Below are positions 34,823 to 43,298 of a stretch of 64,000 nt of DNA, one piece after another (within the stretch, counting starts at the first letter, position 1; each line of letters opens with the position of its first letter). The notes beneath the pieces were generated by a model. The model was not told where the DNA came from. It did no database searches and was given only the letters and a program-made list of their open reading frames with translations. The stretch is from Flaviramulus sp. BrNp1-15 (lineage in GTDB: Bacteria > Bacteroidota > Bacteroidia > Flavobacteriales > Flavobacteriaceae): the NCBI RefSeq assembly GCF_022259695.1, contig NZ_CP092099.1:1038471-1102470 (forward strand). Reading direction: 5' to 3'. The position numbers and the translations under genes were made by a program.

Positions 34823-35670
34823 TGACTTCGCTTTCTCAAGATATAAAACAAAAACTGTCTAATCTTAATGTATTAGAAAAAATAATAGCCATTAATGTGG
34901 TTGTTTTTTTATTAGGATTATTTCTTAAATCTGTAATGGGTTGGTTAGAATTACCTAGTAGTTTTTCTGAGTTTATTACTAAGCCATGGACAATTATTAC
35001 CTATGCGTTTTTACACTACGATTTCTTGCACCTTCTTTTTAATATGCTTTGGTTGTATTTCTTGGGGCGGATGTTTTTAAATTTATTTGGTCCTAAAATG
35101 GCTCTTAATATCTACTTTTTGGGAGCAATTTCTGGTGGTGTTTTATTTATGTTGGGGTATACTTTGTTTCCAAGTTTATTTGGTAGTTATTCCAGGTTGT
35201 TAGGAGCATCTGCAGCGGTGAGAGCCTTGTTAATTTTTTTATGTGCCCATATGCCCAATCAGGATATACGCTTTTTTACTTTTAATTTAAAACTTTGGTA
35301 TGTTGGAGCTGCAATAGTTGTTTTAGATGTTATTGGACTTTTTGGAGCTAATTCAGGAGGGAATTTAGCACATTTGGGTGGTGCTTTACTGGGTTATGTT
35401 TATGCTAAACAGTTGCTAAAAGGTCATGATATTGGTAAGGGTTTTGAGCGTTTTATGGATAGCATTGTAAGTATATTTAAACCATCTAAAAAAGGCCCTT
35501 TAAAAACAGTTCATAAAAATAAAAGTAAGGTTGGAGGTTATACTAAATCTGATTTTAAAGAGTTCAATAATCAAAAGAAAATTGATGTGATTCTCGATAA
35601 AATCAGTAAAAGTGGTTACGATAGTTTAACTTCTGAAGAAAAGGAATTCTTATTTAAGGCAGGGAAGTAG
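34822..35670 (+). CDS. rhomboid family protease (2) with C-terminal domain
   Basis: A 282-residue rhomboid with Ser130 in LGASAAVRALL and His184 in NLAHLGGALLG. The loop motif is HYDFLHLLFNMLWLYFLG (65-82). After the last helix a cytosolic tail of about 75 residues ends KKIDVILDKISKSGYDSLTSEEKEFL, a short helical module (DUF6576-like) often found on Bacteroidota rhomboids. The GASA variant of GxSG lacks the second Gly, but the dyad is kept, so activity is likely. It is translationally coupled to the first rhomboid. Confidence 0.92.
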   Translation: MTSLSQDIKQKLSNLNVLEKIIAINVVVFLLGLFLKSVMGWLELPSSFSEFITKPWTIITYAFLHYDFLHLLFNMLWLYFLGRMFLNLFGPKMALNIYFLGAISGGVLFMLGYTLFPSLFGSYSRLLGASAAVRALLIFLCAHMPNQDIRFFTFNLKLWYVGAAIVVLDVIGLFGANSGGNLAHLGGALLGYVYAKQLLKGHDIGKGFERFMDSIVSIFKPSKKGPLKTVHKNKSKVGGYTKSDFKEFNNQKKIDVILDKISKSGYDSLTSEEKEFLFKAGK

Positions 35671-35674
35671 TAAG

Positions 35675-36703
35675 ATGAGAAATTTAAGCTTCATAAATAA
35701 AATCATCTATTTCATTAATGTTATTGTTGCTATTTTACTTCTATTATCCTATACCTTACCGTTTTTACCACCTAAAACATTTTCATTTCTTTCTGTAGTT
35801 AATTTAGGAGTTTCATTTTTAATTTTAGTTAACGTATTATGCTTTTTATATTGGCTTATAAAGCTTAAAAAGCAGTTTGTGTTATCGTTAGTTGTGCTTT
35901 TAATTGGCTATTTTTTCTTTGGGTCGTTATATAAATTTTCATCTTCAAAAAGTATAGAAAATCCGGAGAATATAAAAGTTATGAATTATAATGTGAGACT
36001 TTTTAATTTGTACGAATGGATTCCAGAAAAAGATATTGAAATTAAAATTGTAGATTTTATTAAAACAGAATCTCCAGATGTTTTAAGTATTCAGGAGTAT
36101 CATCCACATAAAAACATAAATCTTTCCTTTTTTAAATATAAATATGAACACTTGTCAGGTAAAAAAACAAAATACGGGCAAGCTATCTTTTCGCAATATC
36201 CTATTGTAAATTCTGGTTCCATTGAGTTTCCCGATACTGGTAACAACGCTATTTATGCTGATATAGTTAAAGGAACAGATACTATTAGAATTTATAATAT
36301 TCATTTAGAGTCGTTGCATATTAATACCAAAGTTGAAAGTCTAAAAAATGAAGATTCAGAACGACTTTTTAATAGAATAGGTAGAACTTTTAGTAGGCAG
36401 CAATTTCAAACCGAATTGTTTTTAAAACATAAAGCGCAATGTAAATACAAAATGGTGATTTGTGGCGATTTTAATAATACAGCGTTTTCATATGTGTACA
36501 GAAAAATTAAAGGAGATTTAAATGATGCATTTATTGAAGCTGGCAATGGTTTTGGGCGTACCCACGATTTTAAATTTTTTCCAGTTCGTATAGACTTTAT
36601 TTTTGCTGATGAAGCTTTTTCTGTAAATGGTTTTAAAGCTTATAATGAACACTACTCTGATCATTTTCCAATAATGACAACTTTAAGTTTAGAAGCAGAT
36701 TGA
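35675..36703 (+). CDS. endonuclease/exonuclease/phosphatase family membrane protein
   Basis: The 342-residue protein has three N-terminal membrane helices (about 10-85) and an EEP domain (about 100-340). Key motifs are KVMNYNVRLFN (metal Asn), SIQEYHP (catalytic Glu), YNIHLES, CGDFNNTAFSYVYR (Asp/Asn pair) and the terminal NEHYSDHFPIM (Asp-His). The family includes nucleases, sphingomyelinases and phosphatases, so the substrate is not predictable. It is the last gene of the mutL-rhomboid group, ending at paired hairpins. Confidence 0.92.
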   Translation: MRNLSFINKIIYFINVIVAILLLLSYTLPFLPPKTFSFLSVVNLGVSFLILVNVLCFLYWLIKLKKQFVLSLVVLLIGYFFFGSLYKFSSSKSIENPENIKVMNYNVRLFNLYEWIPEKDIEIKIVDFIKTESPDVLSIQEYHPHKNINLSFFKYKYEHLSGKKTKYGQAIFSQYPIVNSGSIEFPDTGNNAIYADIVKGTDTIRIYNIHLESLHINTKVESLKNEDSERLFNRIGRTFSRQQFQTELFLKHKAQCKYKMVICGDFNNTAFSYVYRKIKGDLNDAFIEAGNGFGRTHDFKFFPVRIDFIFADEAFSVNGFKAYNEHYSDHFPIMTTLSLEAD

Positions 36704-36708
36704 TTATC

Positions 36709-36778
36709 ATTCCTAGAAAGCTAGGAATCCACTTTAAAAAAGAGTTTCAATTTGTAAGATTCCTGCCTTCGCAGGAAT
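36709..36778. repeat. pair of inverted palindromes between convergent genes
   Basis: ATTCCTAG-AAAG-CTAGGAAT (36709-36728) and ATTCCTGC-CTTC-GCAGGAAT (36759-36778) are two perfect 8-bp hairpins 30 bp apart. Together they resemble the 'ATTCCTGCGAAGGCAGGAAT' dispersed palindromes common in bacterial genomes. They could serve as transcription terminators for both flanking genes. Confidence 0.75.
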
Positions 36779-36784
36779 AACAGG

Positions 36785-37093
36785 TTACATAAAACTACAA
36801 TCTGCTAAATCTGCTATAATGTGTATTACTAATCCTAAAGCCACTAATCTGGATTTTTTAGGCACGAGAAGAAATAGGTAGAACAAAATTGCAAAAGACG
36901 AATGTAATGGATGAAAGCCAATGCTACATCTGTTGGGGTCGAAAATAGGGTTTGCTAGAAGATGATCTAAATCTATTAAAATACCAGCAAACATGATTAG
37001 AAAAGCCATTTTCCAGTTAGATTTATACCAAACCAATGCAACTATTAAAGGTAAAAGTAAATGAATGCCATAATGCGTAAAACTTTGTAGCAT
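36785..37093 (-). CDS. DUF6122 family small membrane protein
   Basis: The 102-residue protein has three or four hydrophobic helices. Conserved-looking polar residues include HYGIHLLLPLIVALVWYK, GILIDLDHLLANPIFDPNRCSIGFHPLHS and VIHIIADLAD. The His/Asp pattern (DLDH, HPLH, HIIAD) recalls metal-dependent membrane hydrolases of the YdjM type, though no activity is shown. It overlaps the stop of the WbqC gene by 1 nt. Confidence 0.8.
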   Translation of the reverse strand: MLQSFTHYGIHLLLPLIVALVWYKSNWKMAFLIMFAGILIDLDHLLANPIFDPNRCSIGFHPLHSSFAILFYLFLLVPKKSRLVALGLVIHIIADLADCSFM

Positions 37094-37716
37094 TATGGTT
37101 GTATTAGGGTTTGCGATTCTAAATAGTTTAATACATTTGGCCCTTCGTTAAAAAGTAAATCTAAAATGCTTAAATTAGAAATAAAACCGTGTTTGTCTCT
37201 AAAAACCTGAGTGTAATTATTAAACTGTTGAGGTATTTCTTTTTTAGCATTCACTAAATATCTATAGTCTATTTTATCAGTAATATTTTTTTGGTAAGTT
37301 TCCGTTTTATGAATATTTAGATCTAATTGTAAACAGTCGCAAATTACTTCAAAACATTTTAAATTAAAGTCTAAAAGATGCTCAGTTTTTTCAGTAAATA
37401 ATGTAACTAGTTCATCTTCATAATATTCAAAAAAAGGAGAGGTTCTATAGGCTGAAAGTAATGATTTCCAATGGTTGTCTTGCCATTTTTCTTCATTAAA
37501 AATTTTTACGTCTCTATATTTCTGACGATTTTTTTGAGAATGGATAACCGGAATATTTAATGCTAATTTTCCGTTAGCACCGTAAATATAAGTGCGATTA
37601 CGATAGGTTTGCTTTAGGAAATTGTCATCCATTTCAAAAGTGATGCCTTCTGCATTTACCATAGCTACAAAATGCGCAATATTTGGAAAATATGTTGGGT
37701 GAATTATAATTTGCAT
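37093..37716 (-). CDS. WbqC family protein
   Basis: The 207-residue protein opens IIHPTYFPNIAHFVAM, the start typical of WbqC-like proteins (usually Q/HPxYFPxxxxF). It contains RTYIYGANGKLALNIPV and a DNHWKSLLSAYRTSPFFEYYEDEL segment with the family's HW...L...Y...P.F.YY pattern. WbqC proteins are linked to polysaccharide or O-antigen clusters but have no proven reaction. It sits in the lepB-dapB-parAB block and shares one base with both neighbours. Confidence 0.88.
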   Translation of the reverse strand: MQIIIHPTYFPNIAHFVAMVNAEGITFEMDDNFLKQTYRNRTYIYGANGKLALNIPVIHSQKNRQKYRDVKIFNEEKWQDNHWKSLLSAYRTSPFFEYYEDELVTLFTEKTEHLLDFNLKCFEVICDCLQLDLNIHKTETYQKNITDKIDYRYLVNAKKEIPQQFNNYTQVFRDKHGFISNLSILDLLFNEGPNVLNYLESQTLIQP

Positions 37717-38453
37717 TAATCTGTTAAAATTGCATTTTTAGCTTCTTCTGAAATTCCATTTACATATCCTGGAATAATATTTAGCTTTTCAGCAAGCTCA
37801 GAGCCTTCAAAATTTGTGATGTCTATATAGTTGATATTTGTGTTATAATAATTTAAATATTTACTAGCCAAAGGCATATAAGACCAATGCCATTTTTCTA
37901 AATTATAACCCGTTCTTCCTGTCTCTTTATTAGTGTAAACTTGATAAAAACCAAAAGCATGAGCATTTTTTATAAGCCATTCGTATTCTTTTTTGCCTTT
38001 CCCATGTTCAAAGTAAGTGTTGCTTAAACTATTTAAATCTATATCCGTTCCCCAATGGTGTCTAGAGGTGGTTGGCATAGAACTATACTCTAAAATTTTT
38101 TTTGCTCTATCAAAGGGTTGTAGATTTTTGTATTTGTTCCATTTTCTTTCCCAAATAGTTTTTTGTTCGGTAAAATTTCGAGTTCCAGAAATGATTTTTA
38201 AATCAATTCCATCTGCTTTTGCTTGCTTGTACATATCAACAAAAGCAATATAAACTTCATTATTTAAGTAAATGGTTTTTGAAGTATGAATAGGGTTTGC
38301 TTTTACAAATAAGTTATTGTTTTTATAATTGAATTTACCTAGTACTAAATCTTTATAAATAGAGTCTTGATTAACCATATTTTGAGAAATAACCTTATTT
38401 TGGAGACCAAAAATTATGATAAGAAAAACTATGTAATTTTTTTTTACTCCCAT
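37716..38453 (-). CDS. M15 family D-Ala-D-Ala carboxypeptidase (VanY-like)
   Basis: The 245-residue protein has a signal segment (about 6-24) and a VanY-type zinc peptidase domain. SRHHWGTDIDL gives the His and Asp zinc ligands, GYNLEKWHWSYMP gives the Glu and third His, and KIISGTRNFTEQKTIWERKW is the usual upstream element. It would trim the terminal D-Ala of peptidoglycan stem peptides in the periplasm. Placement between lepB and the WbqC gene looks like an addition to an otherwise conserved block. Confidence 0.9.
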   Translation of the reverse strand: MGVKKNYIVFLIIIFGLQNKVISQNMVNQDSIYKDLVLGKFNYKNNNLFVKANPIHTSKTIYLNNEVYIAFVDMYKQAKADGIDLKIISGTRNFTEQKTIWERKWNKYKNLQPFDRAKKILEYSSMPTTSRHHWGTDIDLNSLSNTYFEHGKGKKEYEWLIKNAHAFGFYQVYTNKETGRTGYNLEKWHWSYMPLASKYLNYYNTNINYIDITNFEGSELAEKLNIIPGYVNGISEEAKNAILTD

Positions 38454-38490
38454 AAAAGATGTTTAGTAGTCTTTTTTTACAAACCTAAAC

Positions 38491-40065
38491 TTACTCTTTT
38501 TTTAACCTTTTCCTTGACCAATATCTAAGACCAAAATAAGCAACTAACAATACTATAAAAGGAACAAAATAAGAAGTTGGTTTTCCATTACCACTAACTG
38601 TTGTAAAGTAACGCTCCCAACGTGGATTTTTGCCATCCCAACTCATCCAGATAAAAACAGGTTTACCAACAACATGGTTGAAAGGTACAAAGCCCCAACG
38701 TCTTGCATCTATTGAGTTATGACGATTATCTCCCATCATCCAATAGTAATTTTGTTTAAAAGTATATGTGTTGGCAACTTCACCGTTAATTAAAATTTGA
38801 TTGCCTTTTACTTGTAGTGTGTTGCCTTCATATTCGGTAATTACACGTTTGTATAGTGGTAAAACTTCTAAATTTATATCAATAGTTTTTCCTTCTTCAG
38901 GGATGTACAACGGACCAAAAAAGTCCACATTCCAATTGTAATTAGGATCATGCGGAAAGATGCTTGGGTCTCTTTCTCCTTCAATCTTTTTATTTGGTGT
39001 TATACTTGCAACGTTAGGATGATTTTTAAACTTAGATAAAGCTTCATCTGAAATTGCAGAAAAGTAGTAAGTGTTTTGATTATTTATAATGCCAAAGCCA
39101 TCTGTAATGTCGTAACGGTCTTTTAAAAACTTTGGACTAAATTGATTTGTTTTAGGTTGAACCAAATAACTAAACTGTAAATGTGCTCTATCCGGAAGTA
39201 CATTTTTTTCACCGTTAATGTAAACAAAACCATCACGAATCTCTAAAGAGTCACCAGCAACACCAACACAGCGTTTTACAAGATTTGTTTTCTTGTCTAT
39301 AGGTTTGTAGTAATTTCTATCAGGGGTAAAATTATTCATATCCAACAATGTATCTGCTGGTTGATTGAATACAACTATTTCATTTCTTTCAATTTTTTCA
39401 AACCCTGGAATACGTAAATAAGGCAGTTGTAATTTGTTTTTCCATGAATGGCTTCCTTTGTGATCGTCAAATAAATACGATTTCTTTTTTAAAATAGGAA
39501 TAGTATCATGTACCATAGGTGCAGCAACGGTTGTCATGGGTACTCGTGCGCCATAATTAAATTTGCTTACAAATAAAAAATCGCCAACTAATAAGGATTT
39601 TTCTAATGATGACGACGGAATTGTAAATGGCTGAATAAAATAAGTATGCACAATAGTAGCTGCAACAATAGCAAATAGTATTGAGCTTGTCCACTCACCA
39701 GAACTCGATTTTGGGTGTATACTTTTATCTTTAACATGTTTAACATCAGCAATATAATTCAAATAAAAATTATAAAAACCTAAAGTAATTACTGCTAAAA
39801 AAGTATCTAAATGCGTGTTTTTACCAAAACTTCTTGCGGTTTCAACCCAAACAACAATAAACATAATGAGGTTTACAATAGGTAGAAATAATAGTATAAT
39901 CCACCACCAAGGGCGATTTATTATTTTCATTAAAACAACACCATTATAAACGGGAACAAAAGCTTCCCAAGCTTGTCTGCCTGCTTTAATGTATAATTTC
40001 CAAGTGCCTAAACCATGAATTACTTGAATAATTAATATGAATATAAACCATTGTGTCCACGTCAT
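38491..40065 (-). CDS. lepB: signal peptidase I, large Bacteroidota type
   Basis: LepB removes Sec and Tat signal peptides at the outer face of the inner membrane. The 524-residue protein has an extra N-terminal membrane domain (about 1-110, DUF5684-like), then the catalytic domain: PSSSLEKS with Ser153 as nucleophile, NLVKRCVGVAGD with general base Lys264, and box E YWMMGDNRHNSIDARRWG. About 190 extra residues between boxes D and E make it longer than E. coli LepB (324). A last helix lies near 505. It is in the parAB-dapB operon. Confidence 0.95.
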   Translation of the reverse strand: MTWTQWFIFILIIQVIHGLGTWKLYIKAGRQAWEAFVPVYNGVVLMKIINRPWWWIILLFLPIVNLIMFIVVWVETARSFGKNTHLDTFLAVITLGFYNFYLNYIADVKHVKDKSIHPKSSSGEWTSSILFAIVAATIVHTYFIQPFTIPSSSLEKSLLVGDFLFVSKFNYGARVPMTTVAAPMVHDTIPILKKKSYLFDDHKGSHSWKNKLQLPYLRIPGFEKIERNEIVVFNQPADTLLDMNNFTPDRNYYKPIDKKTNLVKRCVGVAGDSLEIRDGFVYINGEKNVLPDRAHLQFSYLVQPKTNQFSPKFLKDRYDITDGFGIINNQNTYYFSAISDEALSKFKNHPNVASITPNKKIEGERDPSIFPHDPNYNWNVDFFGPLYIPEEGKTIDINLEVLPLYKRVITEYEGNTLQVKGNQILINGEVANTYTFKQNYYWMMGDNRHNSIDARRWGFVPFNHVVGKPVFIWMSWDGKNPRWERYFTTVSGNGKPTSYFVPFIVLLVAYFGLRYWSRKRLKKE

Positions 40066-40132
40066 AATCTTAAAATTTTAATTCTTTTGTTGGTACCAAT
40101 ATCTAATTATATTGTTACATATTAAATGTGTA

Positions 40133-40837
40133 TTAACCAATATTTAACACATCGTTCATGGTGAAAACTCCTGTTTTTCCAACAATCCACTCTGCAGCAA
40201 TAACTGCACCCAAAGCAAAACCTTGTCTGTTATGTGCTACGTGTTCTATATTTATGGTGTCAACTTCGCTTATATAAGTAATAGTATGCGTTCCTGGAAC
40301 ATCTTCAATACGTTTTGCAACTATAGGAATGATAGATTCACCATTTTCATCTAATTTCCAATTCTTGTAATTCTCATTATTTGTGATAATATCGTTAGCC
40401 AAAGAAATGGCAGTACCACTTGGAGCATCGAGCTTTTGAGTATGATGAATTTCTTCCATAGTAACATTGTACTGCTTTAAGTTACTCATCATTTTAGCAA
40501 GTGTTTTATTAAGCTCGAAAAAAATATTAACACCTAAACTGTAGTTTGAAGTATAAATAAAAGCACCGTTTTTTTCTTTACATAATTCAACAGCGTTATC
40601 GTAGTTTTCTAACCAGCCTGTTGTGCCAGAAATAACAGGAACTCCGTTATTCAAACAATTAGATATATTATTGAATGCTACTGTTGGGATACTAAAATCT
40701 ATAGCAACATCGGCTTTGGTGATATCATAATCATTATCGTCTTTATCGACTTTTAGAACGATGTCATGACCACGATTTATTGCAATTTGTTCAATGGTTT
40801 TTCCCATTCTTCCGTATCCAAGTAAAGCTATTTTCAT
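40133..40837 (-). CDS. dapB: 4-hydroxy-tetrahydrodipicolinate reductase
   Basis: DapB reduces hydroxy-tetrahydrodipicolinate in lysine and diaminopimelate synthesis. The 234-residue protein has the dinucleotide motif GYGRMG (7-12), ISGTTGW near 69, and the catalytic region EEIHHTQKLDAPSGTA near 130. The length is short compared with E. coli (273) but usual in this phylum. It links peptidoglycan precursor supply with the chromosome-partition genes upstream in the same operon. Confidence 0.96.
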   Translation of the reverse strand: MKIALLGYGRMGKTIEQIAINRGHDIVLKVDKDDNDYDITKADVAIDFSIPTVAFNNISNCLNNGVPVISGTTGWLENYDNAVELCKEKNGAFIYTSNYSLGVNIFFELNKTLAKMMSNLKQYNVTMEEIHHTQKLDAPSGTAISLANDIITNNENYKNWKLDENGESIIPIVAKRIEDVPGTHTITYISEVDTINIEHVAHNRQGFALGAVIAAEWIVGKTGVFTMNDVLNIG

Positions 40838-40865
40838 TTGTGTTAATTGCTAAAACCCTTTAGGG

Positions 40866-41504
40866 TTAAAATTTAAAATTTAGAGTTAGTCCAAGACTGC
40901 TTGAAGCATCAAATTCATCAAACTTATAATGTGGTGCTAAAGATAAATTTTCATCTACATTATATTGCAATAAATGCGCATCTACATTAGCGTCAATAAT
41001 ATTTAAAGCATAAAGTCCAATGGTAACTAAAAGTGATATTTCTTTATTTTTTCTGAAAAATTTTTGAGCACGTTCCAATCCTTCTGTGGTAACTCTGGGT
41101 GTTGTTAATTGTTCACCATTGGCACCTAAATAAAATTCATCATTTGTAAATCCGGCTAATCTACTTTTGTAAGCATCTCTATAACGGTTGTACTCTTTGT
41201 TATTGGTAACATAAAAATACACACCAGTACCAATCGCACCGTAAACTATAGGGATTTTCCAGTATTTTTTATTGTAGGCTTGCCCTAATCCGGGTAAAAT
41301 TGCAGAATAAAAAGCTGCTTTAGCAGGAGAGAGCGGGTTAATAGGTTCTCTGGTTTTTATAATTGAATCTATAACAACTTCTTCTGGTAAAACCTCTTCT
41401 GGGAGTTGTTTTTTTTTTGAGTCTTTATCTTGGGCTATTAAAGAAAAACAACACGAAAGTATAAGTAAACTTGCTATTAGAAATTTATTTTGAATCACCT
41501 TCAA
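40866..41504 (-). CDS. DUF5683 family protein
   Basis: The 212-residue protein has a signal peptide (about 5-24) with a possible lipobox-like LSCCFSL. A core follows: PLSPAKAAFYSAILPGLGQAYNKKYWKIPIVYGAIGTGVYFYVTN, with two hydrophobic helices and a Gly-rich turn typical of DUF5683. The C-terminus ends in beta-type SLGLTLNFKF. The function is unknown. It overlaps parB by 20 nt, so translation is probably coupled. The placement between parB and dapB recurs in this family of bacteria as far as I recall. Confidence 0.85.
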   Translation of the reverse strand: MKVIQNKFLIASLLILSCCFSLIAQDKDSKKKQLPEEVLPEEVVIDSIIKTREPINPLSPAKAAFYSAILPGLGQAYNKKYWKIPIVYGAIGTGVYFYVTNNKEYNRYRDAYKSRLAGFTNDEFYLGANGEQLTTPRVTTEGLERAQKFFRKNKEISLLVTIGLYALNIIDANVDAHLLQYNVDENLSLAPHYKFDEFDASSSLGLTLNFKF

Positions 41505-42399
41505 CTAATTTTTTAATACGATTAAAATCTTCTTCTGAATGAAATGGAATGGTAATTTTTCCTTTTCCGTTTTTAGAGACTTTAACGTCAATTTTGTGAC
41601 CAAAGTATTCAGAAAAAGCGGTAATTCCTTTTTTTATGTATTTTGGAACTGCCTCATCTTCTTCTTTTTTTGAAGGTGTATTTTTACTTTCGGAAGTATT
41701 TTGGTTTCTAACTAAACCTTCTGTTTCTCTAACCGATAGTTTATCTGAAAGTATTTTTTCGTAAATATCTAATTGAATAGCTTGGTCTTCAACAGTAATT
41801 AAAGCACGACCATGCCCCATAGAAATAAAACCGTCACGCATTCCGGTTTGAATAATTGGGTCAAGTTTTAATAAACGTAAATAGTTTGCAATGGTAGAAC
41901 GTTTTTTTCCAACACGCTCACTCATTTGTTCTTGCGTTAGATTTATTTCATCAATTAAACGCTGGTATGATAATGCAATTTCAATAGGATCTAAATCTTG
42001 ACGTTGAATATTTTCAACTAAAGCCATTTCTAAAGATTCCTGATCGTTAGCAATTCTAACATATGCAGGAATGGTTTCTAAATTCAATAATTTAGAAGCT
42101 CTATAACGGCGTTCACCTGAAACTAATTGATATTTGTTTAACCCTAATTTTCTAACCGTAATAGGTTGAATAATGCCCAACTCTTTAATAGATGAAGCTA
42201 ATTCGCGTAAAGATTCTTCGCTAAAATTAGTACGCGGTTGAAATGGGTTAACCTCAATAAAATCAATATCTAACTCTACTATATTACCTATAACTTTATC
42301 GGCATTTTTATCTTGTACCGATTTTATGTCGTTACTAGGGTCGTTTAATAGTGCCGATAAACCTCTACCTAAAGCCTGTTTTTTAGTTGCCTTAGCCAT
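41485..42399 (-). CDS. parB: chromosome partitioning protein ParB
   Basis: ParB binds parS, spreads as a CTP-dependent clamp and loads SMC near the origin. The 304-residue protein has the N-terminal signature PFQPRTNFSEESLRELASSI, the CTP-binding GERRYRA motif, an HTH (LTQEQMSERVGKKRSTIANYLRLLKL) and a C-terminal dimerisation segment. A basic N-terminus (KATKKQALGRGLSALL), which contacts ParA, is present. It lies 3 nt downstream of parA. Confidence 0.97.
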   Translation of the reverse strand: MAKATKKQALGRGLSALLNDPSNDIKSVQDKNADKVIGNIVELDIDFIEVNPFQPRTNFSEESLRELASSIKELGIIQPITVRKLGLNKYQLVSGERRYRASKLLNLETIPAYVRIANDQESLEMALVENIQRQDLDPIEIALSYQRLIDEINLTQEQMSERVGKKRSTIANYLRLLKLDPIIQTGMRDGFISMGHGRALITVEDQAIQLDIYEKILSDKLSVRETEGLVRNQNTSESKNTPSKKEEDEAVPKYIKKGITAFSEYFGHKIDVKVSKNGKGKITIPFHSEEDFNRIKKLVEGDSK

Positions 42400-42402
42400 A
42401 AT

Positions 42403-43167
42403 TTAGGAGTTTTTATTGATGATTTCTTTTGCCAAACTTAAGTAATTGTTTGCACCTTTACTAGCTGCATCATAATTAATTATGCTTTCGCCATAACTTG
42501 GCGCTTCGCTTAAACGAACATTACGCTGTATAATGGTTTGAAAAACCATGTCGTTAAAGTGTTTTTGCACTTCTTCCACTACCTGGTTTGATAATCGTAA
42601 ACGCGAATCGTACATAGTAAGAAGTAGTCCTTCTATGTCTAAATCTGGATTATGAATTTTTTGAACACTTTTAATAGTGTTTAAAAGTTTTCCTAAACCT
42701 TCAAGTGCAAAATATTCACATTGAATTGGTATAATTACTGCATCTGCAGCAGTTAATGCGTTTAAAGTTAACAAGCCTAATGACGGTGCACAATCAATTA
42801 AAATATAATCGTAATCATATTTTATCTCATGTAATGCTTTTTTTAGCATGTATTCGCGTTCATCTTTATCAACAAGTTCTATTTCAATAGCTACTAAGTC
42901 AATATGAGCAGGAATAATATCTAAGTTAGGAGTTTCGGTTTTAACTATAGCGTCTTTTGCAGCGTTAGAATGCTCTAAAAGCTGGTAGGTTCCTATTTCA
43001 ACAGATTCTACATCTATTCCAATTCCAGAAGTTGCATTTGCTTGAGGGTCAGCATCTATAAGTAATACTTTTTTTTCTAGAACGCCTAGTGAAGCTGCTA
43101 AGTTAATTGAGGTGGTTGTTTTACCAACACCACCTTTTTGATTAGCAATTGCAATGATTTTACCCAT
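42403..43167 (-). CDS. parA: chromosome partitioning ATPase ParA
   Basis: ParA is a Walker-type ATPase that moves ParB-parS complexes. The 254-residue protein has the deviant Walker A motif KGGVGKTT (11-18), DADPQANATSGIG, and DCAPSLGLLTLNAL as Walker B region. It starts the operon parA-parB-DUF5683-dapB-lepB. Its upstream region (43161-43255) is nearly duplicated ahead of the micro-ORF at 46973-47062. The predicted -7 element is TATTTTTA, one base off consensus. Confidence 0.97.
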   Translation of the reverse strand: MGKIIAIANQKGGVGKTTTSINLAASLGVLEKKVLLIDADPQANATSGIGIDVESVEIGTYQLLEHSNAAKDAIVKTETPNLDIIPAHIDLVAIEIELVDKDEREYMLKKALHEIKYDYDYILIDCAPSLGLLTLNALTAADAVIIPIQCEYFALEGLGKLLNTIKSVQKIHNPDLDIEGLLLTMYDSRLRLSNQVVEEVQKHFNDMVFQTIIQRNVRLSEAPSYGESIINYDAASKGANNYLSLAKEIINKNS

Positions 43168-43246
43168 TAAATGATTTGGTTTTATTAGCTGTAAAAATAC
43201 AATTATTTATGAGGAATAAAAACGGAACTTGTTAACACTTGATTAA

Positions 43247-43283
43247 ACTAAAAGAACAGCTTCTTAGAAGTTGTTCTTTTAGT
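43247..43283 (-). terminator. long hairpin after the outer-membrane receptor gene
   Basis: ACTAAAAGAACA (43247-43258) and TGTTCTTTTAGT (43272-43283) form a 12-bp perfect stem, extended by CTTC/GAAG with a 3-nt loop. It lies 16 nt after the receptor stop on the minus strand and upstream of parA. The T tract is short. Confidence 0.7.
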
Positions 43284-43298
43284 AAATGAAATCACTAA

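Noticed and set aside
43247-43283. parS centromere site next to parA
   Set aside because: The palindrome does not resemble the known GTTTCACGTGAAAC-like parS consensus and is better explained as the hairpin terminator of the receptor gene.
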